Shown here: piece by piece, positions 43,763-55,320 of the stretch | How positions within the stretch are numbered: the stretch's first letter is position 1 | Layout: every line of letters starts with the position of its first letter | Source: Cadophora sp. MPI-SDFR-AT-0126 | Taxonomy: Eukaryota > Ascomycota > Leotiomycetes > Helotiales > Ploettnerulaceae | NCBI GenBank assembly: GCA_020747065.1 | Contig: JAGMVK010000010.1 | Location: 124,001-188,000 of the forward strand | Length of the DNA stretch: 64,000 nucleotides | Reading direction: 5' to 3' | Notes under the pieces: model-generated | The model's database searches: none | Seen by the model: the letters and a program-made list of their open reading frames with translations, nothing else | What the model was told of the DNA's origin: nothing | Position numbers and translations under genes: made by a program

Positions 43763-45666
43763 TGTAGGGACTGAGAATCAGGACTCGGAGTATGGGAAGT
43801 GATGCGTTTTCTCTCAGCGGATTGCCGTCGATGATGGTGCATTAGGGCAAAATCTGTTTGGTGTCACGGAGGTCAACAGAGGCGCAAGTCAGGCTTGACA
43901 TGGCAGGCAGAACTGGGATAGGTTCGATTCATGCATATTTTTGTTGTGTTCTAATGGCTGGGACTTGAAGAAGACGAAAGTAGTTTGTAATTACATGGTA
44001 GTTGACTTAGCATCGCGGGCGTTCTTTCTGGATATGTCCTATGGACAAGGGTCTTGGTTGGAGAGATGGAAAACTATGGTATCTTTAATCCTAAACTCGC
44101 TTTTTCATTTGCTATAGAGAAGAGGTGGCTGTCGCTTTTTCCTCCTCACTTCTGTCATGTCATCGAGCAATGAATACTTCTCTTTTCCCCTCTCCTTCTC
44201 CGCCATGAGACTACGCGTCCGAATCTCTCTTATACGTGTCTTCTACTTCAAGCTCTTCTCATGATATCAACCGTCTCCATCCTTTCTTTCCTTTCTTCCC
44301 CAAATTTCCCGGCTGGATTTTGCGAATCCTCGTGGAAGTTCTTTCCTCCCTCCATCTTTTCCGCACGGGACGAAGTACCAAGGTAGGCATATCTCTGTTA
44401 TGCTCTTCCGCCCGACCGTCCAATTTCCCATGAGTCGGGTCGAAAATTCATGCTTTCCTAAGTCAATTCTAACTCCTAATTTTTGATTTTATTATACTTG
44501 ATTCCAGACTACTCTAGTCTCCAATCGATTCCAATCAACTTGGTTTGGCTATGAACCCCTCGCACACTGTTTCATCTCATACCCACTTCTGATCTTCATC
44601 GCATATCGCCACGTCCTCCCCGCTCTCCTTCCTCCTTACTCAACCCCAATGTATCAAGCCCTCAAACATCTGCGTCTTCCCTTTCTACTACCTACCTCCT
44701 TTTTAGCAATCTTTTGATCTAGGAAACAGACCTTCTTTCTGATATTTAGTTACACATTGGGATGATTTGCTTTCCGTTTCTTAACAACCTTCCTTACATC
44801 CCCTCTAAGTTCCCCTCCGAATCCACCTTCAACCTTCAATCTTCAACCTTCTCTCCAAACTACAAACCGCAATTCAGCCCAAATCTTGAGAGAATCTCCC
44901 TCTGAATATTGCAAAAGTTGAGAGGAAAGCCTCCGGCCTAACATAACTTCCAGGCCTGAAGTAGCCAGAACATCAAATCGTAACTGTGAGTCACATCATA
45001 CTATTCATAAGGTCTCGTAAGATTCAAGAGAGCTGTACACGACGGACTCGAATTGCAGTCAACTATACTTGAGCTAGGTTGAACATAAACCTAGCCGGGT
45101 AAGCGGTAATCTAGCAGTGCACCTCAACCAGTTAACAGAAGCTTAACACAGCAAATCATAGACACTGCTCTAGTTGCGAGTCGTAATTATGTCCTTAAAT
45201 GAGAACGCTGGTAGCTGGTTTGATTGTATATATCATTACTATAGTATCACGACCATCAATCGCTCAATCAATCGATCGATCGAAGTCTGCCGCATCCTAT
45301 GCCACGAACGCCTATGAAAGCCATCCCAAAAAGAGCAGTCATAAACCATAACCATACATCGTATTCTCATAACATCGTTCGCACATGTCTGACTGCTCAA
45401 CGAACGCGGGTCATTTACCGCAAGAAGAGAAAGAAAGATATAATAGAAATACAAGACATCCCTTCAAATCCTAAACGCCTCAATTCATCGAACCCCCTCG
45501 ATGAATTGGAAATGCATTCAAATGTATTCAACTAACACACAAGTCATAAGATTATGAACAAGATAAGAAAAGAAGAGATCATAGACACCTTACTACCCTA
45601 CCATATGCAAGAGGACAGAAGAAAAGGGGGAAAAGGAGATTGATACATGAAGATAAAATGAAATGA
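43763..45666. other. Intergenic region, pyrimidine-rich, no supported gene
   Basis: About 1.9 kb between two convergent genes. Bases about 44100-44900 are strongly CT-rich on the plus strand, the look of a fungal promoter or leader, yet no coding exon follows. A non-coding transcript is possible but not shown. Only a few short frames occur. Confidence 0.45.
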
Positions 45667-47841
45667 TTAACAATGAGATGACACGTTCCAGTCCAAGTTG
45701 TCATAACTTTGGGATGTACCCGCGCTGGCGAATGCCAGGGGGTCACTCTGGAACAAGTCTGAAGAGAAAAGGGGAATGTTCTGATTCGACAGGCCGTACA
45801 TGGTTTGATCCATGTACACCGGCTGTTTCGAATCAGAAAAGTCGATTGACATGTCTGGCATGTCGTACATCTCACTGTTGTTGATCGTGATGTTGGATGA
45901 GTAATCGACGATGGTTGGGTTGGTGTCGGCGATATAAGCGGTGCTGAAGCCGGTGTTGCTGATGCTGGTTAGGTCATTCTGAGTATACAGCTGTTCGTCG
46001 AGGGAGTTGTCGAGAACTTCTTCTTCGGACTCGTCGGCTGCCTCTTGCTGGACGTCGGTGGTGAAGTCAGCTCGTTCCTCCACTTCCTTCATCCAATACT
46101 TCTTCAACTCATCCATTGGTGGATCATCGCCACCTCCCTTGCCACCGCGCTTATCAGCGTCGTCAACCTTCTGTTGACTCTTGCTTCTCCCCTTTGTCTT
46201 GGGATTGAAGTGGGCTCGTCGAAGATGTGCAGCCGCATTGTAGTATGCTCCGTACTTTTTCTTTTGTTGGGTGCATGCCTTGCATCGCGAGAGTGGTACG
46301 ATGGGCAGCGGGTGTTTGCCACCATCTGTTGGCTCAATGCAGACCCACTTCTTAACGATCTCTTTATGCTCTCGATCGACATGTCTACGAAGTTCGTGCT
46401 CGCCGCGAAAGCCGTCAGGGTGATTTTCGCATCGTTTGCACCAGACCCGATCGTGTTTCGGTCTCTGATAACTTGGTTTCGAGATAGCAACTTTATCTTG
46501 TGAACCGTCTTTCGACTCGATTCGAGTCATCGCTTGAGATGAATTATCTCGAGACATCGAAATGCCTTCGCTACCCCCTTTAGGCATGAGCGGTCGAGCT
46601 TGACCTGCAGCAATCTGATCTTGCAAACGCTTGACGTTTCGAGACGATGCTGACGAGGAAGATGAAGTACTTTCAACAGATTGAGACTTTTCCATCTTCT
46701 CACCAAATGGGTTTGAAGATGGAAATTGAAAAGATTGTGAAAATTGAGACTCGTGACTTGCACCAGCACCAGCAAGGAGCAGAGACTGCTCCTCATCTGA
46801 AGAACGACGACTATGACGAGAAGGAAATTGAGCAACATGATCATACATAAACTGATCGTTTTGTGGATCAGCGGAAAAAGAGTTGTTCGAATTGAACTTC
46901 ATCATACTTTCGAGGCCATTGCAAAGACTATTTTGCCGACTCATGTCGCTTGTGAGTGTCGTCGCAGTGGTGAGTGAGTCGGATGTTGTTGGTGTCAAAG
47001 GCACATTGTAAGAGCTTGTTGACAGTCGATGATTGTTGATAGTTGCTGAAGATGGGATCGATATCGTGGGGGAGAGACTGTTACCCATTGTCCTCAAGAT
47101 GAAGTCGGCCGGATTCTCTCCAACAGAATGCAGTTCTGGGACTTGTTCTAGGCCACTGCGTTGGGACATCGTTTGCTGGAGCTGAGGGGTTTGGTGGGAG
47201 AAGGTGTAGGCTGTTAGGGGCTGTTCTTGGGAGGCCCAATCCATAATGGCGTGGTTCTGTGGATGCGGATCGGAATGGAGGGGAGGTGGGATAGCTCCAT
47301 GCTGGGTGAACGGTACGTTGGCTCGTTGCGGTGGGTTGCCTCTCGAGTTGGAACGTCCCATCGATGTTGCTGACCGTTGGGAGACGGCTCTGGGGCGCTG
47401 CGACATCTCATTCCGGTCCTAATTGATATTAGAGCGAGGCAGATATAGCTGACAGGAATGTCCTACAGAGGAGAGGTGTCTAGACATGGCAGGGACTCCA
47501 TTGCTGGACATGCTTCGGGGTACATTGCTGCTTCGACGCTGCTGACTTGGCTTGTGTATGGGAGACCGGCGGTGTTGGTACGAGGACTGCGAGGAGGACG
47601 GCTGGAGTAGAGCAAGCTCAGCATCGAGCTGTGCTCTCTGCGCGTCCATTTCGGCGCGCCTGGCCAGAAGTCGTATTCTACGCTCCTCTTGATCGAAGTC
47701 ATCTTGCTCATAGTCCATAGAGGTGTCGACTCTAAGATTCGAAGACATATCGAGGGACTGTTGTGCTTTGCTTCGAAGTCGTAACGGTTTCGAGGCGGTG
47801 ATGTCTGCAGCCTCACTGTCAGTTAAAACAGTCCACTCCAT
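45667..47841 (-). CDS. C2H2-type zinc-finger protein, probable transcription factor
   Basis: Exon 1 is 47841-47467 and exon 2 is 47418-45667. The 48-bp intron (GTAGGA...AATTAG, with CTAAT as likely branch) joins in phase 0, and the product is 708 residues. The start MEWTVLTDSEAAD is chosen as the first good ATG; a longer frame begins at 48039. Residues 60-95 form a short basic/acidic coiled coil (EERRIRLLARRAEMDAQRAQ). The middle is Ser/Gln/Asn/Pro-rich. Around residues 430-540 are two atypical fingers: WCKRC ... HELRRHVDREH and SRCKAC ... AAAHLRRAHF. This conserved pair occurs in many uncharacterised ascomycete proteins. The C-terminus is acidic with Asp/Ser/Tyr clusters, as in activation domains. 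The target genes are unknown, and DNA binding is inferred from the fingers. Confidence 0.82.
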
Positions 47842-50035
47842 GCGAGACAGTAGCAGATTTGATGATCCATTGGGGATCAGCAAACTTACAGATGAACAGC
47901 GTTCTTGGGTAAACAAAGAAGAGAGTGGAGATGGTCCCGTTTGTACTGGTGTTTTGGAGGTAGTAATGATGAGCGCTGGCAGATGCTGGCGGTTCGTGAA
48001 AGTAAGGCGAAAGGAAGGATGGTCAGGGAGGAACGACAAACTATGTATTGCTCAAGAAGCGGGATGCAAAGCATGGGGCTCTGCCAGCTATCGGACCCAA
48101 TCTGGGATGATGAGGGTGAGGAGGGCTTGAGCAGGATATTGGTTTGGCAGGGTGGATGAGATCAATGAATGCATGGATGGATGATGGAGTCGAAGCTGTG
48201 ATGTTGCTGCACGATAATTGAAGCTTGGCCGGGGCCGCTGCAGTGCTTTTTTGGCGGGACCGACTAATCAGAGCCCTGGAATTTGTGGGTGCTGTGGGGT
48301 GCTAATAGTGATCTTAGTGGTCGGGAGCGAAGTGATGATGGTCTTTCGGGTAATATTAGTGCTCAATGTACAGCGTGTCAAGCCTGGATGCCCGCTGAAT
48401 GGCCAGTGCCAGCACGCTGTACCCCCCGCTAGAACCTATCACAGCTGCAGCTTCCAGGCAGCCACCCAGCGATTATTTCCTTAACTGGACACACCCATCG
48501 GGCGAAATGTGCATGTGTGCTGGTGATGTTGATGTGATGCTGGCGTATTGGATTGGCACAACAAGACTTTTATGCACCACCCTGGTCCATGCCTTCCATG
48601 CATCGAAAGCCAGAACATCGTGTTTCCAACAGTGAAGCGACGAATCAGCATTCCGCCTCGAGCCTGGGCTCTCCTTGCGGTTCGCTCCGGGTGCACCACT
48701 AAAGAAGTGAGGCAAAACCGCTTGTCCGCCTCACTTTCTGGATGGCTGTTATTCGACAGGACGAAGGATTCGGACTCGTAAGAGTCGTAAGCAATGTTCC
48801 ACCGAGATAACCACGTTGGCAAGCGTGGTTCGCATTTCTCGCCTGGTCGCGAGACTCCCACACCACATCATGTCGTGCCGAAAGTTTAAGGCTCTCGCTC
48901 TTCAACGGTTTTGCGGTGTGACCAGTCACCGCTGGAAGTCCTACACCGACCGAGTTGACATCTCGATTCGTTTCTCGGCAGGAGATTGCCATGGCTGGCA
49001 CACTGAGTGAGTTTCCGTGGGAAGATTGAGGCATTTTGCAAGGCAGTCAGACGGCACCAAAGCTGTACCTTTTTGCAAGAGGGTGTCACAAGGTTCATGA
49101 TCCATCTGTCTTCAATGCCGTGATGCCCAATGCTCTTTGCTGGCATCTCATAGCCTGATCAAAGTTCTTGCCAACGCCCGGCTGGGGTCTAGACAATGGT
49201 CCGCAGGAGACATGACTGATGTTTGGTTTCACCACGCATTTGGGACAGGAATCTGATATCTCGTACGAAACTGTAAAATCATGATCGGACTTTTGGAGGG
49301 AGCATCTTGGACGAACCTCCTCATGAACAGCCCACCAGCTTATCTCTCCGCTTGCAATTCAAAGGGAAGAAAAAGTATCTTGTACACCGCTCATATGGAT
49401 GACCCGACATCCAGGAACCTTTCCTAGAGGTCAGCCTTGGGCTTTCAAAGTGTTTCTGGACGACGCCCGGCTGTGGGAGGGGACAGGAATGGACGACGCC
49501 AACCGCGCCAGGCTGAGTGTCAAAGAAGGTTTCCACGGGCCTAAGTATCAGAAGCAAGGCTAAGTGTGGCCGACTGTCCCATAGCTCACCTACCGGATCT
49601 GCAGCAGGTCGGATCCGTTGAGTGAGAGTCTTGTAATACAGTTGTAGAAACTTGAAGCTATGAACTTACTCGCAGACCACTTGGTACGAGCTGGGCGTTG
49701 GCTGCTGCCAAATATGATAGCTCTGATCACATAGCCTCGGACAAAAAGAACAAGAATGTAAGCCCGAGCATCCATGGATCGAATTCAAAGGAGGAATTTG
49801 CGATTTCACTTTGTCGGATTATACTGACGTAGTGTGGCTGCTTGTCTTGTTGCTGAACGGAGCCTTGAGGACGAGGATCTGGCCCCCACATTCTTAGCAG
49901 CTCGCTTATCAATATCACATGACTGTTTACCTTAACTCCGCTGATTGGTCAGATCTCTTTTCTTCTTCAATAGCCAGTCGTCTGCCATCTCGGCACTGCT
50001 CGCGCTCGTGTCTCTACCCAGACAGGATCAAAATA
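47842..50035. other. Upstream region of the zinc-finger gene; no supported gene
   Basis: About 2.2 kb with only short overlapping frames on both strands (for example 48481-48861 minus, 48816-49010 plus). The first part probably contains promoter and leader of the zinc-finger gene. A GTAAGT donor just 5' of its chosen ATG leaves room for an upstream non-coding exon. Confidence 0.45.
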
Positions 50036-50839
50036 TTACCGACTCCCACCAAAACTCTCCTTCAATTTGTTCCATGCTTTCTCGACTTCAGCAGGAACAT
50101 CTACATGCACAATGAAACCCTTCCCTTTCGGTCCATAGCCATTGACATCGTCTCTTAGTCGTGGTATCTCTCCAATGACGAGATCATAAAATCGATCCAT
50201 ATCCCAGAGGTCCTCTGTCTCAACATTTTGAACATCCCATACTGTCTTCCCTTCACCATCATCTTTCATTCTTGGCACAAATATCGGCGCACTCTTCACT
50301 ACTAGTCGTCCCACAGAGACCTCCTCCTCAAACACCTTCTCAAAAGCAGCCACAGTCCTGAGCGCCATCGTCGGATCTTGCACCAGAAGCATCGATTCCG
50401 GAGCTGGCACGCCTTCTTTCAGGAGCAACTCCTTCGTCTTGGATGCATTTGCACCACAATTCGTGCTCTGATCCTCGACGAGAATGCGACAACCTTGACT
50501 AATCATCTTGGCCATATCGAAATGCTTTTTGAGTATGGCTTCTAGAACCCGAGCTTCTGGCTTTCCCTTGATTTCTTCGGCGAGTCCATGGCAGACTGGA
50601 TGTTTTGAAACAGCAGCATAGATGAGAGGAGTCGAATGTCCGATACCCCCACAAAGAACCAAAGTCTTGGTTAAGTCAGGTCGCGATTCCAGAGCTTGGA
50701 AGAGAATGGTGGCTTGGTGGAGTACCGCGGAAGCACATATGACAATGCAATCCACTGGCTCAGTGGCTGTGATGGAAGGGACCTGCGGATGAGCCAAGAA
50801 TTTTGCAATCAAATTAACGTCGGAAGATATTGAAAACAT
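50036..50839 (-). CDS. DUF218 (YdcF-like) domain protein
   Basis: A single exon encodes 267 residues from ATG 50839 (MFSISSDVNLIAKFLAHPQ). An in-frame ATG at 50956 would add 39 residues overlapping the neighbour's 3' end and is less likely. The DUF218 fold is shown by VDCIVICASAVLHQA, LVLCGGIGHSTPLIYAA and ILVEDQSTNCGANASKTKE, the three conserved segments of the Escherichia coli YdcF group. YdcF binds S-adenosylmethionine in vitro, but its reaction is unknown. There is no membrane segment or signal peptide, so a cytosolic protein is expected. Confidence 0.88.
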   Translation of the reverse strand: MFSISSDVNLIAKFLAHPQVPSITATEPVDCIVICASAVLHQATILFQALESRPDLTKTLVLCGGIGHSTPLIYAAVSKHPVCHGLAEEIKGKPEARVLEAILKKHFDMAKMISQGCRILVEDQSTNCGANASKTKELLLKEGVPAPESMLLVQDPTMALRTVAAFEKVFEEEVSVGRLVVKSAPIFVPRMKDDGEGKTVWDVQNVETEDLWDMDRFYDLVIGEIPRLRDDVNGYGPKGKGFIVHVDVPAEVEKAWNKLKESFGGSR

Positions 50840-50927
50840 TGATGTTGTATAAATAACAGTGGGTCTTTCGTGTAAGTGTACAAATGTGATGTTGAAAATG
50901 AAGTGGACACTGCCGAAGGGGAGCGGG

Positions 50928-51263
50928 TCAGCCGCTTGAGCCTTCCCCAATCTCATCTAGGTTGCTAGCTCCCCACTTTTGCTCAACCACCAACACGCGT
51001 TTCTTCACAAACAACCATTTATCTCTTGTTTTCAGGTTGAAAATGCTATCAAACAATCGATTGATGTCAACATCGGAAGGGGTGTCGCTTAAACTCAAAC
51101 GAGGCAATACAACTTTCGTGTCGTTGCTGCTGTCAAGCCGACAAGTCGCCAGGACACTCCATGCCATCTCAGCACTCTCATTTGTTGTATATCGCAAAAC
51201 CTGCAGCCATTTCCAATCTCCAGCCCTTTTATCAACAAGCATTTTGAGCTGAAGCCGTGGCAT
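50928..51263 (-). CDS. Small hypothetical protein (111 residues)
   Basis: This single open frame begins MPRLQLKMLVDKRAGDWKWL at 51263 and ends 89 bp before the DUF218 start. The sequence looks like a small folded domain (WKWLQVLRYTTNESAEMAWS, VVLPRLSLSDTPSDVDINRL). I do not recognise it. A purine-rich stretch (A-rich on the minus strand) directly precedes the ATG, like a fungal leader. The close spacing and common strand with the DUF218 gene may be chance, since fungi rarely use operons. Confidence 0.45.
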   Translation of the reverse strand: MPRLQLKMLVDKRAGDWKWLQVLRYTTNESAEMAWSVLATCRLDSSNDTKVVLPRLSLSDTPSDVDINRLFDSIFNLKTRDKWLFVKKRVLVVEQKWGASNLDEIGEGSSG

Positions 51264-52083
51264 CTTGCTCTTCTTTTTTTTTTTTTCTTTCTCCAGATCG
51301 CTGTTGTTACAGTTTGGCTTTTACGAGCTGGGGATTCTAAGCCACACCTTCCATTTGACTTCACCTTTTTTCTCATATCTCGCTTTCCAATTGCCTCCTT
51401 GACTTAGCATGACGTCCTCTTCTCTTTCAATTACTATCCATCACAAAGTAAGAACATCAAGTCATGTTTTTACACAGTCGCATGATATGGATGAGGACTT
51501 GACACGAGCAAACGGTTTAGAAGTCTTCAAGTCCAGATTCAACACGATATGGTTAGACGTTCGAGTTCATCGAAGAACAATCTACCACTGCCGCGTAGTT
51601 GAGCTGGCGAACGTTCCGATTCTGTTTACTTTTGTTCGTGACGCGCTGGCGAGGTTGAGAGTGCACACACAATGGCTGGAAAGTCTCAGGCTGCGATGCA
51701 TGCTTTGCTGTTGAAGAAGGTCTTTGAAACCGAAGAGATGAGATCTGGAGAGTGGTAGGAGAACGTTGTGGGGTGAGCGGTTTGGGTGAAGAGGATGAAT
51801 GTGCAGACTGGAGGAGCGGCCCAGTTGGGTGATCATCGGCAGGCAGGTCTTACTCCGCCTCCGAACACTCACATCTTCCGTATGGTTCAAAATAGCTTAC
51901 TCCTCGATCCGATAGTTCAATTTCTTCTTGAGTACATTGATTCTTTGAGTATTTACAGTCATGCAGTCTAGAAAACAATGGAGAAAGAACAGGCAAATTA
52001 TTGAAAAACTTGTCACTAGCGGGCACGACATGCTCTTCACAGAACTCAACAATTTTAATCAGCACATAACTTCACAAATATTC
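51264..52083. other. Intergenic region without supported gene
   Basis: About 800 bp. The frames at 51409-51714 (plus) and 51582-51890 (minus) shadow each other and have no motifs. Confidence 0.5.
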
Positions 52084-53152
52084 TTAATAAGCCATAGCGC
52101 CAGCCAACTTCAATAAAGCAGGCGTCATCTCGGGCATCTCAGCCGGCTCATCCCTATCCTTCGGGTCTCTCGTCCCATCCTCCAAAATACTTCCCGCGTT
52201 TCTCCACACAAAATTCTCATGTGGCCAATGTGTCGTCCCAAGATAACTCTTGAAGATACTTGCCTTCACCTCCAAATCCTCTTTCGTCGCCCACTTGGCA
52301 GGGGTATACGCCGCATAGATGACGGTACGAATCGTGTTGCTCTTCTCTGTCGGCTCGGCACCATAATGGATGGTTCTGCTATCCCAGAGAATCAGGTCTC
52401 CTGGCTCAGCGCAGACCTTCAGTGGTTTGAGCCCCTTGGCATGGAACCATTCGAGCTGTTCCTTACTAAACCCATAATAATCCTTCTTCTCCCAAGTGTT
52501 CTTGTCGGTCTGTGTATCGAAGAATTCATCACTCAACAAGTGCGAGCCGGGGTAGCACATCAAACCGCCATCCTCGGGACCAGCATTCGACAAATTGATG
52601 ATACCCTGCACACATTGCAGTCCCCTTCTAAGTGGCGTCTGATCGACGTGTTCCCAGGTCGGCTTCCTGGGCACATCTTTCCGGTTGGGAAATGTGACGT
52701 TCAAGCTGTCGAAGCTAACGAGTAGCTCATCCGTCCCCCACAACTCCTCGAAGATCTTCAGGACGCCGGGCTCCATACGAGCATCCCACATGAACTTCTC
52801 GTGTGTCACTCCGTATGTGGAGAATGTGTTGATTTTGCTCGTAACAGGAAGGTGCTCCTTGACCCATGTCTCGGGATTGTTGACATCGAAACCAGGTCGG
52901 AGAGAGCTGATCCAGTCGAATGCTTTCTGTTGGTATGCGATGGCACGCTCGCGAGGAATGACGTTTCGGACGACTACGTAGCCATCTTTTTGCAAATCGG
53001 AAAGCCAGGTGCTGTTCTGGGCTTTGAATCTGGTTGGGATATGTCAGTAATGTTACATGAACACTCGGCTGAAGTGAACCTTACGACTTCTCAAATGTTG
53101 GAGCGACTTCGGGAGTGGAGGAAGAAAGACTGGAAGTAGCAATTGGAGCCAT
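52084..53152 (-). CDS. Phytanoyl-CoA dioxygenase (PhyH) family Fe(II)/2-oxoglutarate oxygenase
   Basis: Exon 1 is 53152-53085 and exon 2 is 53029-52084. The intron (GTAAGG...AACCAG) splits a Ser codon, and the product is 337 residues. The jelly-roll iron site is visible: H150-x-D152 in WEHVDQT, the distal H244 in WDSRTIHYGAEP, and a downstream Arg (NTIRTVIYAAY) that would bind 2-oxoglutarate. The opening QKDGYVVVRNVIPRERAIAY and the GDLILWD strand are typical of the PhyH family. No PTS2 or PTS1 is evident (C-terminus GAMAY), so a peroxisomal phytanoyl-CoA role is unlikely. Fungal relatives act on secondary metabolites or remain unassigned, and the substrate cannot be read from sequence. Confidence 0.9.
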
Positions 53153-54732
53153 TATGAAGATGATATTTGAATGATAAAAGATCTTTAACTATACAAGTGG
53201 ATGAAAATTGATCTCTTGGCACCTTGGAAATTATCAGCGTACTCGTCTGACCGCACTTAAACCACATAACAATACAGAACTTCGTCTCAGATTAGAGCAG
53301 TGCATCTTTATAAACTCCAAGGTGGCGTGGCCTAAGAAAGAGTGGGATGCCGGCCGAGTTGTGGATCTGTGATACCCGGATTTTCTCCGGACTCGCGCGA
53401 GAACTAGTTGTGGGTCCGATTTAGCAACCCCGCTTCCAATTACTAAATTGAGAGCTTCTCACTAGAGGCAGCTTCAGAGTCTCTTGGTACTTGTGACAAT
53501 GAAGAAGTCATCAAGACCGCTCGATGAATTGCAGTCAGAATGTCAGATAACCTCTCGATTTCAACGACCAACCAAAGTAAAGATTACCAAGCTATACAAG
53601 ATTTTTGCATTTATTTGCCACATGTAGCAGGCACATGGATATCGAACTGACTGCTCATACACTTGTAAATACTACTCACTGATAGCGGGGTCTCGGGAAC
53701 GACAACGTTGGACAAGTGAATTGCCTCCTTTTCAGTAGCGAGAAATTCCCTCGCTTACGAAAACAGCGATGGTCATCAAAACAATCATTGTCCATAACTT
53801 TCTGAGCTGAGGCGCAGAGAATTGTTCAGAGTTTATACATCTATGGCTACGGTTTAAGTCTTTCAATAAGTAGCAAAGAACCGGATCCCAACTTTATGAT
53901 CCAATTCTTCCTCTTATTATTCTTCTGATAGTTCAAGCGGGTGTTAATCCGGCCTCCCGATGATTAACCGTGAGAGTGGTGGTGATGTTTCTTCGGGTGA
54001 TCAATCAGTACGCGGGCCGCTGTTCCGGAGCGGCTCTATTGTTTAAGTAATCAGCAATTGACCGTCCAGTTGAGTCCAGGTCCACCATCATACCCTAAGT
54101 GTTTCGGAAGGATCTGCACACGAGTCTTCGAACCACTTCCGGTCGACGACCCCAAAATGTCAGGTGCTACCAAGACTAATGTTAGAGTCAGTTGTCAGTA
54201 ATTCGGGAACAATGATGACTGTGGTAAGCTTGTGAGAGATCGATTGGTACGTTTGTCAGGAGCTAAGAATTGGTTAGACAAGTCTTTCAGATCTCACCAT
54301 TTCATATCATATCACTAAATTGGCACCGAATTTCGAAACGCATCCTCCTTCTTCGACCAATACACCTCAGATAGAAGCAGCAACAGTATGGCCACAAAGT
54401 CGGCGCAGTGGCCAGCTGGAGACCATCTTTGCCGCAAAATAATGAAATGGCCTCAAAGTGGACGATACTTTCGCATTCTCCGAGACGAGACAAGGAGCCC
54501 ATTCTCCAGGAAAAAATTCCTTCACTTCTTAGACGGCTATTTCTCCCACACGATGAGTATTTTATAAGTGAGCTCTTGCAATCGTACGGAACTGCTCCAA
54601 AGGCATCTTTAGCGTCGCAAGAGGAGCTCTGGACCTGCTATCGACGCCTCAGCAGCTGGGCAAGAAGATCGTCGCCACAACTGGAGGTCCACAAGATGTA
54701 CGGGGAGAATAATCAAAAAATCAGAAACCAGC
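53153..54732. other. Intergenic region
   Basis: About 1.6 kb with no supported gene. A short frame at 54390-54551 (plus; ATG, then KWPQSGRYFRILRDE) looks weakly coding and may be a relic connected with the broken frame that follows. Confidence 0.4.
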
Positions 54733-55320
54733 ATGCACTTTGATACTCTTGCTACGACGAATCGCTTTGGTGTTTCGAAGATCGATGACCTTCCCCCCAG
54801 AATTTTGGGGCAGTCGGGAATTGAACTCTGTGAGATGATTTATAACGGGGACAGCGAAGATCGAGATATGACGTCCGCGATGGCAGAGGAGATTTTCACA
54901 ATCGTTTCATGAGACGAAGGAAGTCGACGGGGGTTTGAATCCATCGCAAATCAATCTCCTGAAGATTTTGCCTTTGCACTTGAGAAGGATGCTTCATCAC
55001 AAGCAGAAAAATATGAGCAGAGACAGCACGACGATTTTTACTTGAGTGGAACTCATGCTCAAGGACTGGTCTATCAGCCGAACGAATTATGTTGTTACAC
55101 CACCTGGTGCAGACAGCGCAAGGCAGACTCGCTGAAAGATAGGCGGTGGCTGAGACAGGTCACCACACATGCAATGCAGCACGTGTGGACCATCGCCAGC
55201 CTTGCCTTGTTCAGCATCGTCTTCTTTCCTCTTCGGAAACCGATCCTGCTGAATCTTCTGACAGATACCGAGCTTACGCAATGGCTCTACCAGTGCCGTT
55301 TGGATTTTCCGCTGGAGATG
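54733..55320 (+). pseudogene. Interrupted reading frame of unknown origin
   Basis: From ATG 54733 one frame runs to 55320, broken only by TGA at 54910-54912, which could derive from an Arg CGA codon. The text looks coding (FDTLATTNRFGVSKIDDLPP, CEMIYNGDSEDRDMTSAMAE, then DEGSRRGFESIANQSPEDFA). The 3' part overlaps the start of the chromodomain gene in another frame, so it cannot be all functional with that gene in the same transcript. I do not recognise the family. It may be an old gene or an upstream exon of a transcript I misread. Confidence 0.3.

Noticed and set aside
43084..43802. Pro/Arg/Ser-rich plus-strand frames in the last lipoxygenase exon
   Set aside because: They are out-of-frame readings of the GC-rich coding exon.
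46045..46503. 152-codon plus-strand frame opposite the zinc-finger exon
   Set aside because: Antisense shadow of the C2H2 coding region.
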